NCBI GenBank assembly: GCA_950097015.1
Contig: CATNEN010000005.1
Coordinates: 2,347,501 to 2,411,500 of the forward strand
Direction: 5' to 3'
DNA from: Macrostomum hystrix
Taxonomy: Eukaryota > Platyhelminthes > Macrostomidae
DNA length: 64,000 nucleotides
Position numbers and translations under genes: made by a program. Shown in pieces: positions 40,613 to 55,059 of the stretch. How positions within the stretch are numbered: position 1 is the stretch's first letter; every line of letters begins with the position of its first letter. The notes beneath the pieces were generated by a model. The model had not been told where the DNA came from. It ran no database searches and saw only the letters and a program-made list of their open reading frames with translations.

Positions 40613-41149
40613 TTATGCAGCCTCATTCATTTTTGAGGCGGCAACACCAGCCGCCCTCTCGCATCCTTGAAGTTAGGCAGCCACTCAGTCATCAATCTGA
40701 GATCCCCAAAGTTAATCCCTAATTTTCTTGCCGCGAATCTAAAACCGGTTGTTTAATTCCAGCTCTCCTCTTTGACTTTGGGGGGCATTAATTATACAGG
40801 CAGTTATAGGAAAATGGCACCTCAATACACTCCCTTAAAGAAGGGAAGCTGCTTACTTCCCTTACCTGGACCGATATTTAATTAGCGGTTTTCATTCATA
40901 GCGGACCAGTTCTCAATAATGTCTGCTCCCGAGTGCCGATTCCGAACGCGGCCTATAATCATTACACTTATTTTCGCGTGCGCTGCTGTGTATATCGTTA
41001 ACAAATTCTTTCATCAACAACTCGGAGTTGAGAAATATCAATTTGCGGAATTGCTGTGCGCTGAACTTGAGTCCAATTATTAATTCTCACCCGTTATTTA
41101 GACTGCTGCTGAAACTGGCCGCATTTATATCCGGTTGATTAATTAGTTG
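40613..41149. other. Unique spacer
   Basis: Single-copy DNA with a small GC-rich hairpin (GAGGCGGC, 7-base loop, GCCGCC) near 40635-40658. No gene was recognised. Confidence 0.5.
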
Positions 41150-42020
41150 CAGCTTGAAACTTTCACTTTGCCAGATCCTCAGATGGGATCTTTCACCTTG
41201 CCAGATCCTCAGATGGGATCTTTCACCTTGCCAGATCCTCAGATGGGATCTTTCACCTTGCCAGATCCTCAGATGGGATCTTTCACCTTGCCAGATCCTC
41301 AGATGGGATCTTTCACCTTGCCAGATCCTCAGATGGGATCTTTCACTTTGCCAGATCCTCAGATGGGATCTTTCACCTTGCCAGATCCTCAGATGGGACC
41401 TTTCACCTTGCCAGATCCTCAGATGGGATCTTTCACCTTGCCAGATCCTCAGATGGGATCTCTCACCTTGCCAGATCCTCAGATGGGATCTTTCACCTCG
41501 CCAGATCCTCAGATGGGATCTTTCACCTTGCCAGATCCTCAGATGGGATCTTTCACCTTGCCAGATCCTCAGATGGGATCTTTCACCTTGCCAGATCCTC
41601 AGATGGGATCTTTCACCTTGCCAGATCCTCAGATGGGATCTTTCACCTTGCCAGATCCTCAGATGGGATCTTTCACCTTGCCAGATCCTCAGATGGGATC
41701 TTTCACCTTGCCAGATCCTCAGATGGGATCTTTCACCTTGCCAGATCCTCAGATAGGATCTCTCACCTTGCCAGATCCTCAGATGGGATCTTTCACCTTG
41801 CCAGATCCTCAGATGGGATCTCTCACCTTGCCAGATCCTCAGATGGGATCTTTCACCTTGCCAGATCCTCAGATGGGATCTTTCACCTCGCCAGATCCTC
41901 AGATGGGATCTTTCACCTTGCCCGATCCTCAGATGGGATCTTTCACCTTGCCAGATTCTCAGATGGGATCTCTCACCTTGCCAGATCCTCAGATGGGATC
42001 TTTCACCTTGCCAGATCTCT
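41150..42020. repeat. 30-bp minisatellite array
   Basis: About 29 units of CAGATCCTCAGATGGGATCT plus TTCACCTTGC. Open on the plus strand as QMGSFTLPDP (294 codons), but the frame starts without ATG and ends shortly after the array. The core aligns with the ATCCTCAxxTxGGATCT core of the arrays at 35.6-40.6 kb. Confidence 0.94.
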
Positions 42021-42639
42021 CACCTCGTTAGATCTTGAGGTGAGATTTTCTAATCAGACCTCTTATCTTACTCCTCTCATTTTATGGAGCATCAAATGCT
42101 TCACCAGCTTTTTATTTTTCTAACTTCTCGATTTCATCTTAAGGCGACAAGCGTTTTTCTGCCCTTAATTGATTTTCTTAGTAATCCCGAATGACACGAC
42201 TTAAATCACGCGTCTATTTCTGATTAGGAAATTTTTTTCAACCAAATATCCTCTATGCGAATCCCATCAAATCTATACATGGGGTGGGCCTGACTCAATT
42301 TTTCTCACACTTCAATAACCACACGAGTACACCCTAGCAACAAGCACAAGCAGCTAAAGTTGGAATATTAAATGAACGACCTGGGATCTGTGAGTATCGT
42401 TGGAGTTTCCCAATTGGGATTTGAGACCTGATCAGCAATGATTTATATTCTGTTATAAATCCTCAAGAACCAGCTCCCTGGCTAGCTATTCCCACGTGAC
42501 CATTGTGTCTCATCGAGTCTCTAATTTACCGCCTCCATTTGTTTAATATTGGAGATCTTTGACTGCTGATTTGTTGTTTGTCTCTTCGAATTCTGTTCAA
42601 TTCATTTTGAGATTAACATACAAGTATCTACTTCGAATC
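42021..42639. other. Unique spacer
   Basis: Single-copy DNA. A GATCTTGAG|GTGAGATTT donor-like site lies at its left edge just after the array, behind an in-frame TAG. No gene was recognised. Confidence 0.45.
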
Positions 42640-43345
42640 CTTCATTGTCTACTTCTAGCCTCTCATTGTCTACTTCTAGCCTCTCATTGTCTACTTCTAG
42701 CCTCTCATTGTCTACTTCAAGCCTCTCATTGTCTACTTCTAGCCTCTCATTGTCTACTTCTAGCCTCTCATTGTCTGCTTCTAGCCTCTCATTGTCTACT
42801 TCTAGCCTCTCATTGTCTACTTCGAGTCCTTCATTGTCTACTTCTAGCCTCTCATTGTCTACTTCTAGCCTCTCATTGTCTACTTCGAGTCCTTCATTGT
42901 CTACTTCTAGCCTCTCATTGTCTACTTCGAGTCCTTCGTTGTCTACTTCTAGCCTCTCATTGTCTACTTCGAGTCCTTCATTGTCTACTTCTAGCCTCTC
43001 ATTGTCTACTTCTAGCCTCTCATTGTCTACTTCTAGCCTCTCATTGTCTACTTCTAGCCTCTCATTGTCTACTTCTAGCCTCTCATTGTCTACTTCTAGC
43101 CTCTCATTGTCTACTTCTAGCCTCTCATTGTCTACTTCAAGCCTCTCATTCTCTTCGACTGTCTTATTATCTACTTCCACTGTCTCATTATCTACTTCCA
43201 CTGTCTCAGTATCTACTTCCACTGTCTCGTTATCTACTTCCACTGTCTCAGTATCTACTTCCACTGTCTCGTTATCTACTTCCACTGTCTCAGTATCTAC
43301 TTCCACTGTCTCGTTATCTACTTCCACTGTCTCACCGTCTACATC
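42640..43345. repeat. 21-bp minisatellite array with two sub-arrays
   Basis: First sub-array (42640-43145): CTACTTCTAGCCTCTCATTG units, some with CGAGTCCTTC. Second (43150-43345): TCTACTTCCACTGTCTCGTT with alternating CAGTA and CGTTA, giving a 42-bp period. Frames are open on both strands (LEVDNER; STSSLSL) as a trivial result of the 21-bp unit. Confidence 0.93.
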
Positions 43346-43769
43346 TTCCCTCCTGCTACAGTTGTAGCCGTTTTTCTAGTTAAATTTTCCTCACAATCGC
43401 GAACATGCTTGAAGAGCATCTTAAGTGGCTTTTGAATTTCCTAATTTTAAGTGTTTTTCGGAAGTAGCACAAAAAAGTGTTCCGATTTGCGCTGAAAATT
43501 GAAGCTTTGTAAAACCAAGCACAAGCAGATTATGAGGCAGTTTTATTGCACGATCCTCTTACTTTGATAGTATTCTTCTAAAAGCAAACTGGGATTTTCT
43601 CTTTTGTTTCACAAATTGCTTGCTCATTTAGTTCTCAATAACTTGGTAATTAAAATGTTTGAATTACCTGCTGCTTTCCGAATGTATAATCTCATAGGTA
43701 CTCTGACTCTTATCTTTCCCTCTGCGTTACTTTTTTTTTCTCTTTTGCTTAATTTTGCTCTATTTTCAT
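43346..43769. other. Unique spacer
   Basis: Single-copy AT-rich DNA; nothing recognised. Confidence 0.5.
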
Positions 43770-44290
43770 TATCTCTCTACCTCTCATCTACTCTCTACTG
43801 TCAAATCTACCTTTCATCTACTCTCTACTGTCAAATCTACCTCTCATCTACTCTCTAATGTCAAATCTACCTCTCATCTACTCTCTACTGTCAAATCTAC
43901 CTCTCATCTACACTCTACTGTCAAATCTATCTCTTATCTACTCTCTACTGTCAAATCTACCTCTCATCTACTCTCTACTGTCAAATCTACCTCTCATCTA
44001 CTCTCTACTGTCAAATCTACCTCTCATCTACTCTCTACTGTCAAATCTACCTCTCATCTACTCTCTACTGTCAAATCTACCTGTCATCTACTTTCTATTG
44101 TCAAATCTACCTGTCATCCACTTTCTACTATCAAATCTATCTACCTCTCATCTATTCTCTACTGTCAAATCTACCTCTCATCCACTTTCTACTGTCAATC
44201 TATCTACCTATCATCTACTCTCTACCGTCAAGTCTATCTACCTCTCATCTACTTTCTACCGTCAAGTCTATCTACCTATCATCTAATCTC
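43770..44290. repeat. 30-bp minisatellite array, left part
   Basis: About 16 units with CTCTACTGTCAAATCTACCT and CTCATCTACT. The right end is degenerate with TATCTACC insertions. The same unit resumes at 45075. Confidence 0.92.
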
Positions 44291-45074
44291 TTTAAGCTTT
44301 TTCTACGATGCTTCAAATAAATATTTCACGATCTGTTTAAAACATGCAGTGTGTTTTCTATTATTAAATCAAGCCCCATTAAGCAAGCTGTAAAAGTGAT
44401 TTATAGGGCTTGTAGACTAGAAATTTAACGGACATTAAAAGTCATAATTTCGTTTAATTTACATTCACATTTACTAACAAATAGACCACTTAAAAAAACA
44501 CTGCCTGATACGGCACTTAACAACACGAACAATTTTTCTAGTGCAGCCAGTGTTGCATTGTTTCACAGCTGTCGGCAGTGCGTCAAAGCCTGTTCTGGCG
44601 GCCGGATTTTCATAGAATTTGTATCGAACCGCACAGTTCTGTGCTTGTTTTACATCCAGTGGTTTGTATACAAATTTAGCATTTAGAATACAGAAATTCT
44701 TAGTTAGCTACATCAGCTCTAGACCACCATTGTTAAGGTTGGTAGCGAATATATGCCGACTTCTTAATCAAGTTGTTTATGAATTTTCTTTTTACTTTGC
44801 ACCGTGTCTTACAGACAAGACAAATTTTGTGTGTTTTGCGCATAAATGTTTTCCTTATCTCTCTTTGATGCTTTTCTGTTTAATTTCTTCTTTCCTCACT
44901 CTCGCTTTTTCTGTCGACATTTATAAATTTTCCTAATCATCATCACAGTCTACCTAGTTTTAACAAATAGGAAAAAAACTGCTATAGACAGACAAATACG
45001 CAAATAGTCTTTAAGAGGCTGAAATATTGCCAGCTAAAATTAATGTAGTAAAAATTCCGATTTTATATTAGAAA
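44291..45074. other. Unique segment between two arrays of the same unit
   Basis: Single-copy DNA separating two arrays with the same 30-bp unit. I see no inverted termini or target-site duplication that would show it as an insertion. No gene was recognised. Confidence 0.5.
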
Positions 45075-46030
45075 CTGTCAAATCTATCTCTCATCTACTC
45101 TCTACTGTCAAATCTACCTCCTATCTACTCTCTACTGTCAAATCTACCTCCTATCTACTCTCTACTGTCAAATCTACCTCCTATCTACTCTCTACTGTCA
45201 AATCTACCTCTCATCTACTCTCTACTGTCAAATCTACCTCTCATCTACTCTCTACTGTCAAATCTACCTCTCATCTACTCTCTACTGTCAAATCTATCTC
45301 TCATCTACTCTCTACTGTCAAATCTACCTCTCATCTACTCTCTACTGTCAAATCTATTTCTCATCTACTCTCTACTGTCAAATCTATCTCTCATCTACTC
45401 TCTACTGTCAAATCTATCTCTCATCTACTCTCTACTGTCAAATCTATCTCTCATCTACTCTCTACTGTCAAATCTACCTCTCATCTACTCTCTACTGTCA
45501 AATCTACCCCTCATCTACTCTCTACTGTCAAATCTACCTCTCATCTACTCTCTACTGTCAAATCTACCCCTCATCTACTCTCTACTGTCAAATCTACCTC
45601 TCATCTACTCTCTACTGTCAAATCTACCCCTCATCTACTCTCTACTGTCAAATCTACCTCTCATCTACTCTCTACTGTCAAATCTACCTTTCATCTACAC
45701 TCTACTGTCAAATCTACCTCTCATCTACTCTCTACTGTCAAATCTACCTCTCATCTACTCTCTACTGTCAAATCTATCTCTCATCTACTCTCTACTGTCA
45801 AATCTACCTCTCATCTACTCTCTACTGTCAAATCTACCTTTCATCTACACTCTACTGTCAAATCTACCTCTCATCTACTCTCTACTGTCAAATCTACCTC
45901 TCATCTACTCTCTACTGTCAAATCTACCTCTCATCTACTCTCTACTGTCAAATCTCTTTACCGTTCATCTACTCTCTACTTTCAAATATACCTGTCATCT
46001 ACTCTTTATTGTCAAATCTATCTACCTCAT
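45075..46030. repeat. 30-bp minisatellite array, right part
   Basis: About 31 units of the same repeat as 43770-44290, more homogeneous. Variants ATCTCTC, ACCCCTC and ACCTTTC identify duplicated blocks; for example the CACTCTACTG plus ACCTTTC pair appears twice, at about 45690 and 45840. Confidence 0.94.
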
Positions 46031-46389
46031 GTTTTGAAGATTTTGCGTTTTGAAGAAAGGTTTTAAAATTTCACTTGAAATATGATTCGGCTTTTACAAA
46101 TTTCTCAAGTAGAATTGAATCTACCTGTATCGTTAAGTGTAAAAGCTCGACACTACAAATTATCCAACAAAAAGCAAACCTTTTATGAGTCAAAACGTTT
46201 CCTCTACCAACAATTATCGACTTTTTGAGAAAAGTTTCGTTTCTCGAAAAAGTATTATAAAATGCTTATTAATCAAAAACTTGTGTTTTCGGAAACTCCC
46301 GTTTCTCTTAACGGCTTAAATTTTGGAACTCATTTCGTTCTAAAAACTTTAGCTTTCTGAAGTTCCTTTTGTTTTCGAAAACGTATTGT
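46031..46389. other. Unique spacer
   Basis: AT-rich single-copy DNA that grades into the next array; nothing recognised. Confidence 0.45.
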
Positions 46390-47700
46390 TCTAGGAATCT
46401 TTCATTCCCCAAAACTTTCATTTCCTGAATCTTTCATTTCCCGAATCTTTCATTTTCCGAATCTTTCATTTCCCGAATCTTTCATATCCCGAATCTTTCA
46501 TTTTCCGAATCTTTCATTTCCCGAATCTTTCATTCCCCAAATCTTTCATTTCCCAAATCTTTCACTTCCCGAATCTTTCATTTCCCAAATCTTTCATTTC
46601 CCGAATCTTTCATTTTCCGAATCTTTCATTTTCCCAATCTTTCATTTTCCGAATCTTTCATTTTCCGAATCTTTCATTTCCTGAATCTTTCATTTCCCGA
46701 ATCTTTCATTTCCTGAATCTTTCATTTCCTGAATCTTTCATTTCCCGAATCTTTCATTTCCTGAATCTTTCATTTCCCGAATCTTTCATTTTCCGAATCT
46801 TTCATTTTCCGAATCTTTCATTTCCCGAATCTTTAATTTTCCGAATCTTTCATTTCCCGAATCTTTAATTTTCCGAATCTTTCATTTCCCAAAACTTTCA
46901 TTTCCCAAATCTTTCATTACCCGAATCTTTCATATCCCGAATCTTTCATTTTGCCGAATCTTTCATTTTCCGAATCTTTCATTTCCTGAATCTTTCATTT
47001 TCCGAATCTTTCATTTTCCGAATCTTTCATTTCCCGAATCTTTCATTCCCCAAAACTTTCATTTCCCGAATCTTTCATTTCCTGAATCAATCATTTTCCG
47101 AATCTTTCATTTTGCCGAATCTTTCATTTCCCGAATCTTTCATTTCCTGAATCTTTCATATCCCGAATCTTTCATTACCTGAATCAATCATTTTCCGAAT
47201 CTTTCATTTTGCCGAATCTTTCATTTTCCGAATCTTTCATTTCCCAAAACTTTCATTTCCCGAATCTTTCATTTCCTGAATCAATCATTTTCCGAATCTT
47301 TCATTTTGCCGAATCTTTCATTTCCCGAATCTTTCATTTCCTGAATCTTTCATATCCCGAATCTTTCATTACCTGAATCAATCATTTTCCGAATCTTTCA
47401 TTTTGCCGAATCTTTCATTTTCCGAATCTTTCATTTCCCAAAACTTTCATTTCCCAAAACTTTCATTTCCCGAATCTTTCATATCCCGAATCTTTCATTC
47501 CCAAAACTTTCATTACCCGAGTCTTTCATTTTCCGAATGTTTCATTTCCCGAATATTTTTCCTAAGTCTTTCATTTCGGGAATCTTTCATCTCCCGAATA
47601 TTTCACTTCCCGAATCTTTCATTTCCCGAATCTTTCATTTCCCGTATTTTTCATTTACCGAAACTTTCATTTCTTGAAACTTTCATTGCCTAAAATTTTT
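46390..47700. repeat. 16-bp minisatellite array
   Basis: About 80 units of GAATCTTTCATTTCCC with TTTTCC, TTTGCC and CCTGAA variants. A block of about 180 bp ending in the CCTGAATCAATCATTTTCC variant occurs twice or more between 47080 and 47410. The same unit recurs in the NK1 first intron at 49845-50100. Confidence 0.93.
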
Positions 47701-48324
47701 GCTTCTGGGAACCATGTTTATTCGAAACTATTTCCAAAGCTTTCACTTTCCAAGTATTGTTTTCCGATACTTCTAAATTCGTAGAAGAGATTTCCCTATT
47801 TTTGATTCCAATTTTTATGACAAAGTAAACTACGAGTATTAGCACAATTTAAACAAAACAAAAAAAACAAACTGGTGTCATGCTAGCTCCAGTAACTTAC
47901 ACAGTTCAGAGAATCAATTTTTCGTCACAATATCCACGAAAACAAACTTAAATTATAATGCTTTTCCATCGATGTACAACAATTTTTATTTAGTCTGTGT
48001 AAAACGAAAACAAACTAGACAACATGTATTAACAAAGATTGTCATTTTTATGCAATCAATTTTCAATATACATGCCTCAGTAGGGACAAGACTTGTGTTT
48101 TTTTAATATGTGCAAACTTTAGGCCTACCTGGCGTGCAGAAGTTATGTACAACGAGACCGATTTTGTAGATTTGAGAGGAAATTAGAAACTTCGCACTGA
48201 TTTCACCGATAAATCAAATCCGCGCAATCTTCTTTCTCATATACTACTTTCATAGTTGGGAATTGCGAAAGCAGTATGAAAACGATTCTGTTAGAAGTTT
48301 GATACAGTTGAACTATGATGAGCA
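47701..48324. other. Unique spacer
   Basis: Single-copy AT-rich DNA; nothing recognised. Confidence 0.5.
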
Positions 48325-48730
48325 GAGATAAGACAAGACGTAAGAGAGGGGTGAGACTTGAGATAAGAGAAGGGTGAGACTAGAGGTGAGTGAGGGGTGA
48401 GACTAGAGGTGAGAGGGGTGAGACTAGAGGTGAGAGGGGTGAGGCTAGATTTGAGAGAGGGGTGAGACTAGAGGTGAGAGAGGGGTGAGACTAGAGGTGA
48501 GAGAGGGGTGAGACTAGAGGTGAGTGATGGGTGAGACTAGAGGTGAGTGAGGGGTGAGACTAGAGGTGAGTGAGGGGTGAGACTAGAGGTGAGTGTGGGT
48601 TGAGACTAGAGGTGAGTGTGGGTTGAGACTAGAGGTGAGAGAGGGGTGAGACTAGAGGTAAGTGAGGGGTGAGACTAGAGGTGAGTGAGGGTGAGACGAT
48701 AGATACGAGAAGATTGAGACTAGAGGTGAC
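48325..48730. repeat. 23-bp minisatellite array 3' of the NK1 gene
   Basis: About 17 units of GAGACTAGAGGTGAGTGAGG plus GGT. Each unit contains CTAG immediately followed by AGGTGAGT, i.e. acceptor-like and donor-like motifs on the plus strand, opposite to the NK1 gene. Confidence 0.92.
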
Positions 48731-48876
48731 AGAAGGCTTAAGAAGAGATCAGAAAGCTATAGAAACAGACAGTTTGAACAATAAAAAAATACTTATTCTC
48801 TCATTAAATGAAATGAGATTTGAAAAGTGTTCAGTAAATCAAGAGCTTAAAGAAACAATTTAGAACACTGCAATAA

Positions 48877-52121
<3,245 letters not shown>

Positions 52122-52754
52122 AGCCTTCACTACTAAGCTATAAGCTATTGGGGATCAAAGTTATCCTGGTTGAGTTATCCCGGCACCGGCTCCTTAATTC
52201 GGCAATTATTATTAATGTTCTAGCAACTATAGGCTGAGCTGGCAATGGCTACTGGGATGAATTGGAAAACTGTGTGTGACTCTTTATTCTTAATTAGCTG
52301 CCCAGGCGGAGGGGAATTTTTTTTTCGGGGGCGGGGGTTGGGGATGGGGAGGTAGAATCAAAACCGTTTTTCTATTGGCCAGCTCTGTCCGTGATCCCAC
52401 ACTAATACGGCCTTCCTATTGGAGAGGCAATCTCGGGAGGGAAGATGATGGGAGAAATGTGTTTTTTTCTTCTAAGCGGGAACCGCTTAGCTATGCGGAG
52501 AGGCCACTTGAAAATGGAAAATCATTCGACATAGAGGGGCCACAGATTCTGCATGTGCGCGCGCGAGTTCTGAAGTGTCGCGGCCAATTTATGATTTCTT
52601 GCCACTTTTGGCATTAAATTTCTTCTTCAATTTCCTCCAAATTTTTCTCGACTGCGCCTTCACAGTTGATCTTCATCGATTGCAAGATGGGGAGAATTCG
52701 ATTATTTTTTGTTGAAAAATATAAAGAATCATTTAATTTGATCGTCCGTCAATA
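52122..52754. other. NK1 5' flank
   Basis: Unique sequence that should hold the promoter and 5' UTR. Contains a G-rich run (GGGGGCGGGGGTTGGGGATGG) near 52328-52348. No TATA box was assigned. Confidence 0.45.
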
Positions 52755-52845
52755 ACTCGAGTGGGTCTGACGACATCCCCTGTCCATGGACTGAACAGCT
52801 GTACACAACAGCCTTTGAAGGCACCGCACAATAGCTGCAGCTGCT
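52755..52845 (+). mobile_element. SINE fragment (body only)
   Basis: GTGGGTCTGACGACATCCCC and GTCCATGGACTGAACAGC match the body of the SINE at 26008-26255 read on its own sense strand. The tRNA-like head is missing. It abuts the next minisatellite. Confidence 0.62.
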
Positions 52846-54095
52846 ACCTCTCCCTGCATCACTCTACCCCTCCCTGCATCACTCTACCTCTCCCTTCAAC
52901 ATTCTATGTCTCCCTGCATCACTCTACCTCTCCCTGCATCACTCTACCCCTCCCTGCATCACTCTACCTCTCCCTTCAACACTCTATGTCTCCCTTCATC
53001 ACTCTACCTCTCCCTTCATCACTCTACCTCTCCCTTCAACACTCTATGTCTCCCTTCATCACTCTACCTCTCCCTTCATCACTATACCTCTCCCTGCATC
53101 ACTCTACCTCTCCCTTCAACACTCTGTCTCCCTTCATCACTCTACCTCCCCTTCATCACTCTTCCTCTCCCTGCATCACTCTACCTCTCCCTGCATCAAT
53201 CTACCTCTCCCTGCATCACTCTACTTCTCCCTTCAACACTCTATGTCTCCCTGCATCGACACTCTACCTCTCCCTGCATCGATCTACCTCTCCCTGCATC
53301 AATCTACCTCTCTTCCTCTCCCTGCATCACTCTACCTCTCTTCCTCTCCCTGCATCACTCTACCTCTCTTCCTCTCCCTGCATCACTCTACCTCTCTTCC
53401 TCTCCCTGCATCACTCTACCTCTCTTCCTCTCCCTGCATCAATCTACCTTTCTTCCTCTCCCTGCATCACTCTGCCTCTCCCTTCATCACTCTACCTCTC
53501 CCTGCATCACTCTACCTCTCCCTGCATCACTCTACCTCTCCCTGCATCACTCTACCTCTCCCTGCATCACTCTACCTCTCTTCCTCTCCCTGCATCAATC
53601 TACCTTTCTTCCTCTCCCTGCATCACTCTACCTCTCTTCCTCTCCCTGCATCACTCTACCTCTCTTCCTCTCCCTGCATCAATCTACCTTTCTTCCTCTC
53701 CCTGCATCACTACCTCTCTTCCTCTCCCTGCATCAATCTACCTTTCTTCCTCTCCCTGCATCACTCTACCTCTCTTCCTCTCCATGCATCACTCTACCTC
53801 TCTTCCTCTCCCTGCATCACTACCTCTCTTCCTCTCCCTGCATCAATCTACCTTTCTTCCTCTCCCTGCATCACTACCTCTCTTCCTCTCCCTGCATCAA
53901 TCTACCTTTCTTCCTCTCCCTGCATCACTCTACCTCTCTTCCTCTCCATGCATCACTCTACCTCTCTTCCTCTCCATGCATCACTCTACCTCTCTTCCTC
54001 TCCCTGCATCACTCTACCTCTCTTCGTCTCCCTGAATCACTCTACCTCTTCCTCTCCCAACATCAATCTACCTCTCCCTGCATCACTCTACCTCT
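52846..54095. repeat. 20/28-bp pyrimidine-rich minisatellite array
   Basis: Units of CTCTCCCTGCATCACTCTAC, with a longer form including CTCTCTTCC. In the right half the two forms alternate as blocks, with TTTCTTCC marking duplicated segments. Several plus-strand frames are open because the array avoids stop codons; none looks coding. Confidence 0.93.
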
Positions 54096-55059
54096 CTCGT
54101 AATTTTTTCTCTAAAAAATGTCGCCCCTAACAGTTTCCTTAAAAGCAATTTTCTGTACGAAATCTAATTTTGCATCCATCATCTAATTGGTACCTAACAT
54201 TTCATATTTAAATCCCACACTTGTTTTCCGCTAAATAAATATTACACAGACCTAGAAATGAAGCCTAGCTTGATGTGTAGGTCTGTGTGTGTGCATTTTC
54301 ATATATTTATCCTATAATCTGTTGCGTTAAATTGGCTTGGGAAAACGGAATCAACGCTGCATGCAATCCCTAATTGAAAGCTGATCCCAAATAGATTCCC
54401 ATGAATTCTGAAAATAAGAGGATATTCCCACCCAAACTCCTCTTCCCCTCTTTATAATACAGTTTCTCGCCCAGTGTGTTTGTGTTGCTAACTGGAAGTG
54501 GTCGAAAATATCTAACTTCCCACAGGCAGCCATCACTGGCGCAGACAGGTAGCCACGGATACCGAATTTAGAAACAGTCAGTCAGATCGCACAATTTATA
54601 ATTGGCGGAATCGTTTTCATTGACCTGCACGGCATCAAATCTATACCGGTGTGCAACATAATGCGGCAATGCTTTTCTGACCAAATAATCAAGGCCTGAT
54701 GCCTGATGTGGACAGGATGTGTAACAGTTTCATGCTTCCTGTATTGGTGGTTACCAGGGCGCGGTGTCTGTTTGAAAACCGTAGATTTAGAAGGCATGCC
54801 TCCTGGTGTGTGTCTGTGTGTGCGTGGCAGCAAATGAGACGTGCTACAGGTGTCTACTAACTTTGCTAATTTTCTAAAATATTGCATTGCGCAATTCACA
54901 CGCTAACTCTGATGATTGTGTACAGATTTTCAGCCCTATGCTTGTCTACTAGAAGCTGAAGATACTATAGAAACATTTAAACTCATATACGATCAAATTC
55001 AGATGACCTAATAGATCAGGCACATTGGAATTTCTCTCCCCACTTTCCATTGTCTCCCA
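54096..55059. other. Unique spacer
   Basis: Single-copy DNA. A 105-codon minus-strand frame at 54582-54899 is not recognisable and is not called. Confidence 0.5.

Noticed and set aside
41147-42031. A 294-codon plus-strand frame (QMGSFTLPDP) with acceptor-like left and donor-like right edges
   Set aside because: An in-frame TAG precedes the donor-like site and the frame lacks an ATG; weaker than the case at 35.6-38.3 kb.
42602-43327. A minus-strand heptapeptide frame (VDNERLE) that might be a coiled coil
   Set aside because: Hydrophobic residues are spaced 5 and 2, not 3 and 4, so no regular a/d core forms; there is no ATG and all other frames are open as well.
54582-54899. A 105-codon minus-strand frame upstream of NK1
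   Set aside because: No motif, no good start context, no splice partner.
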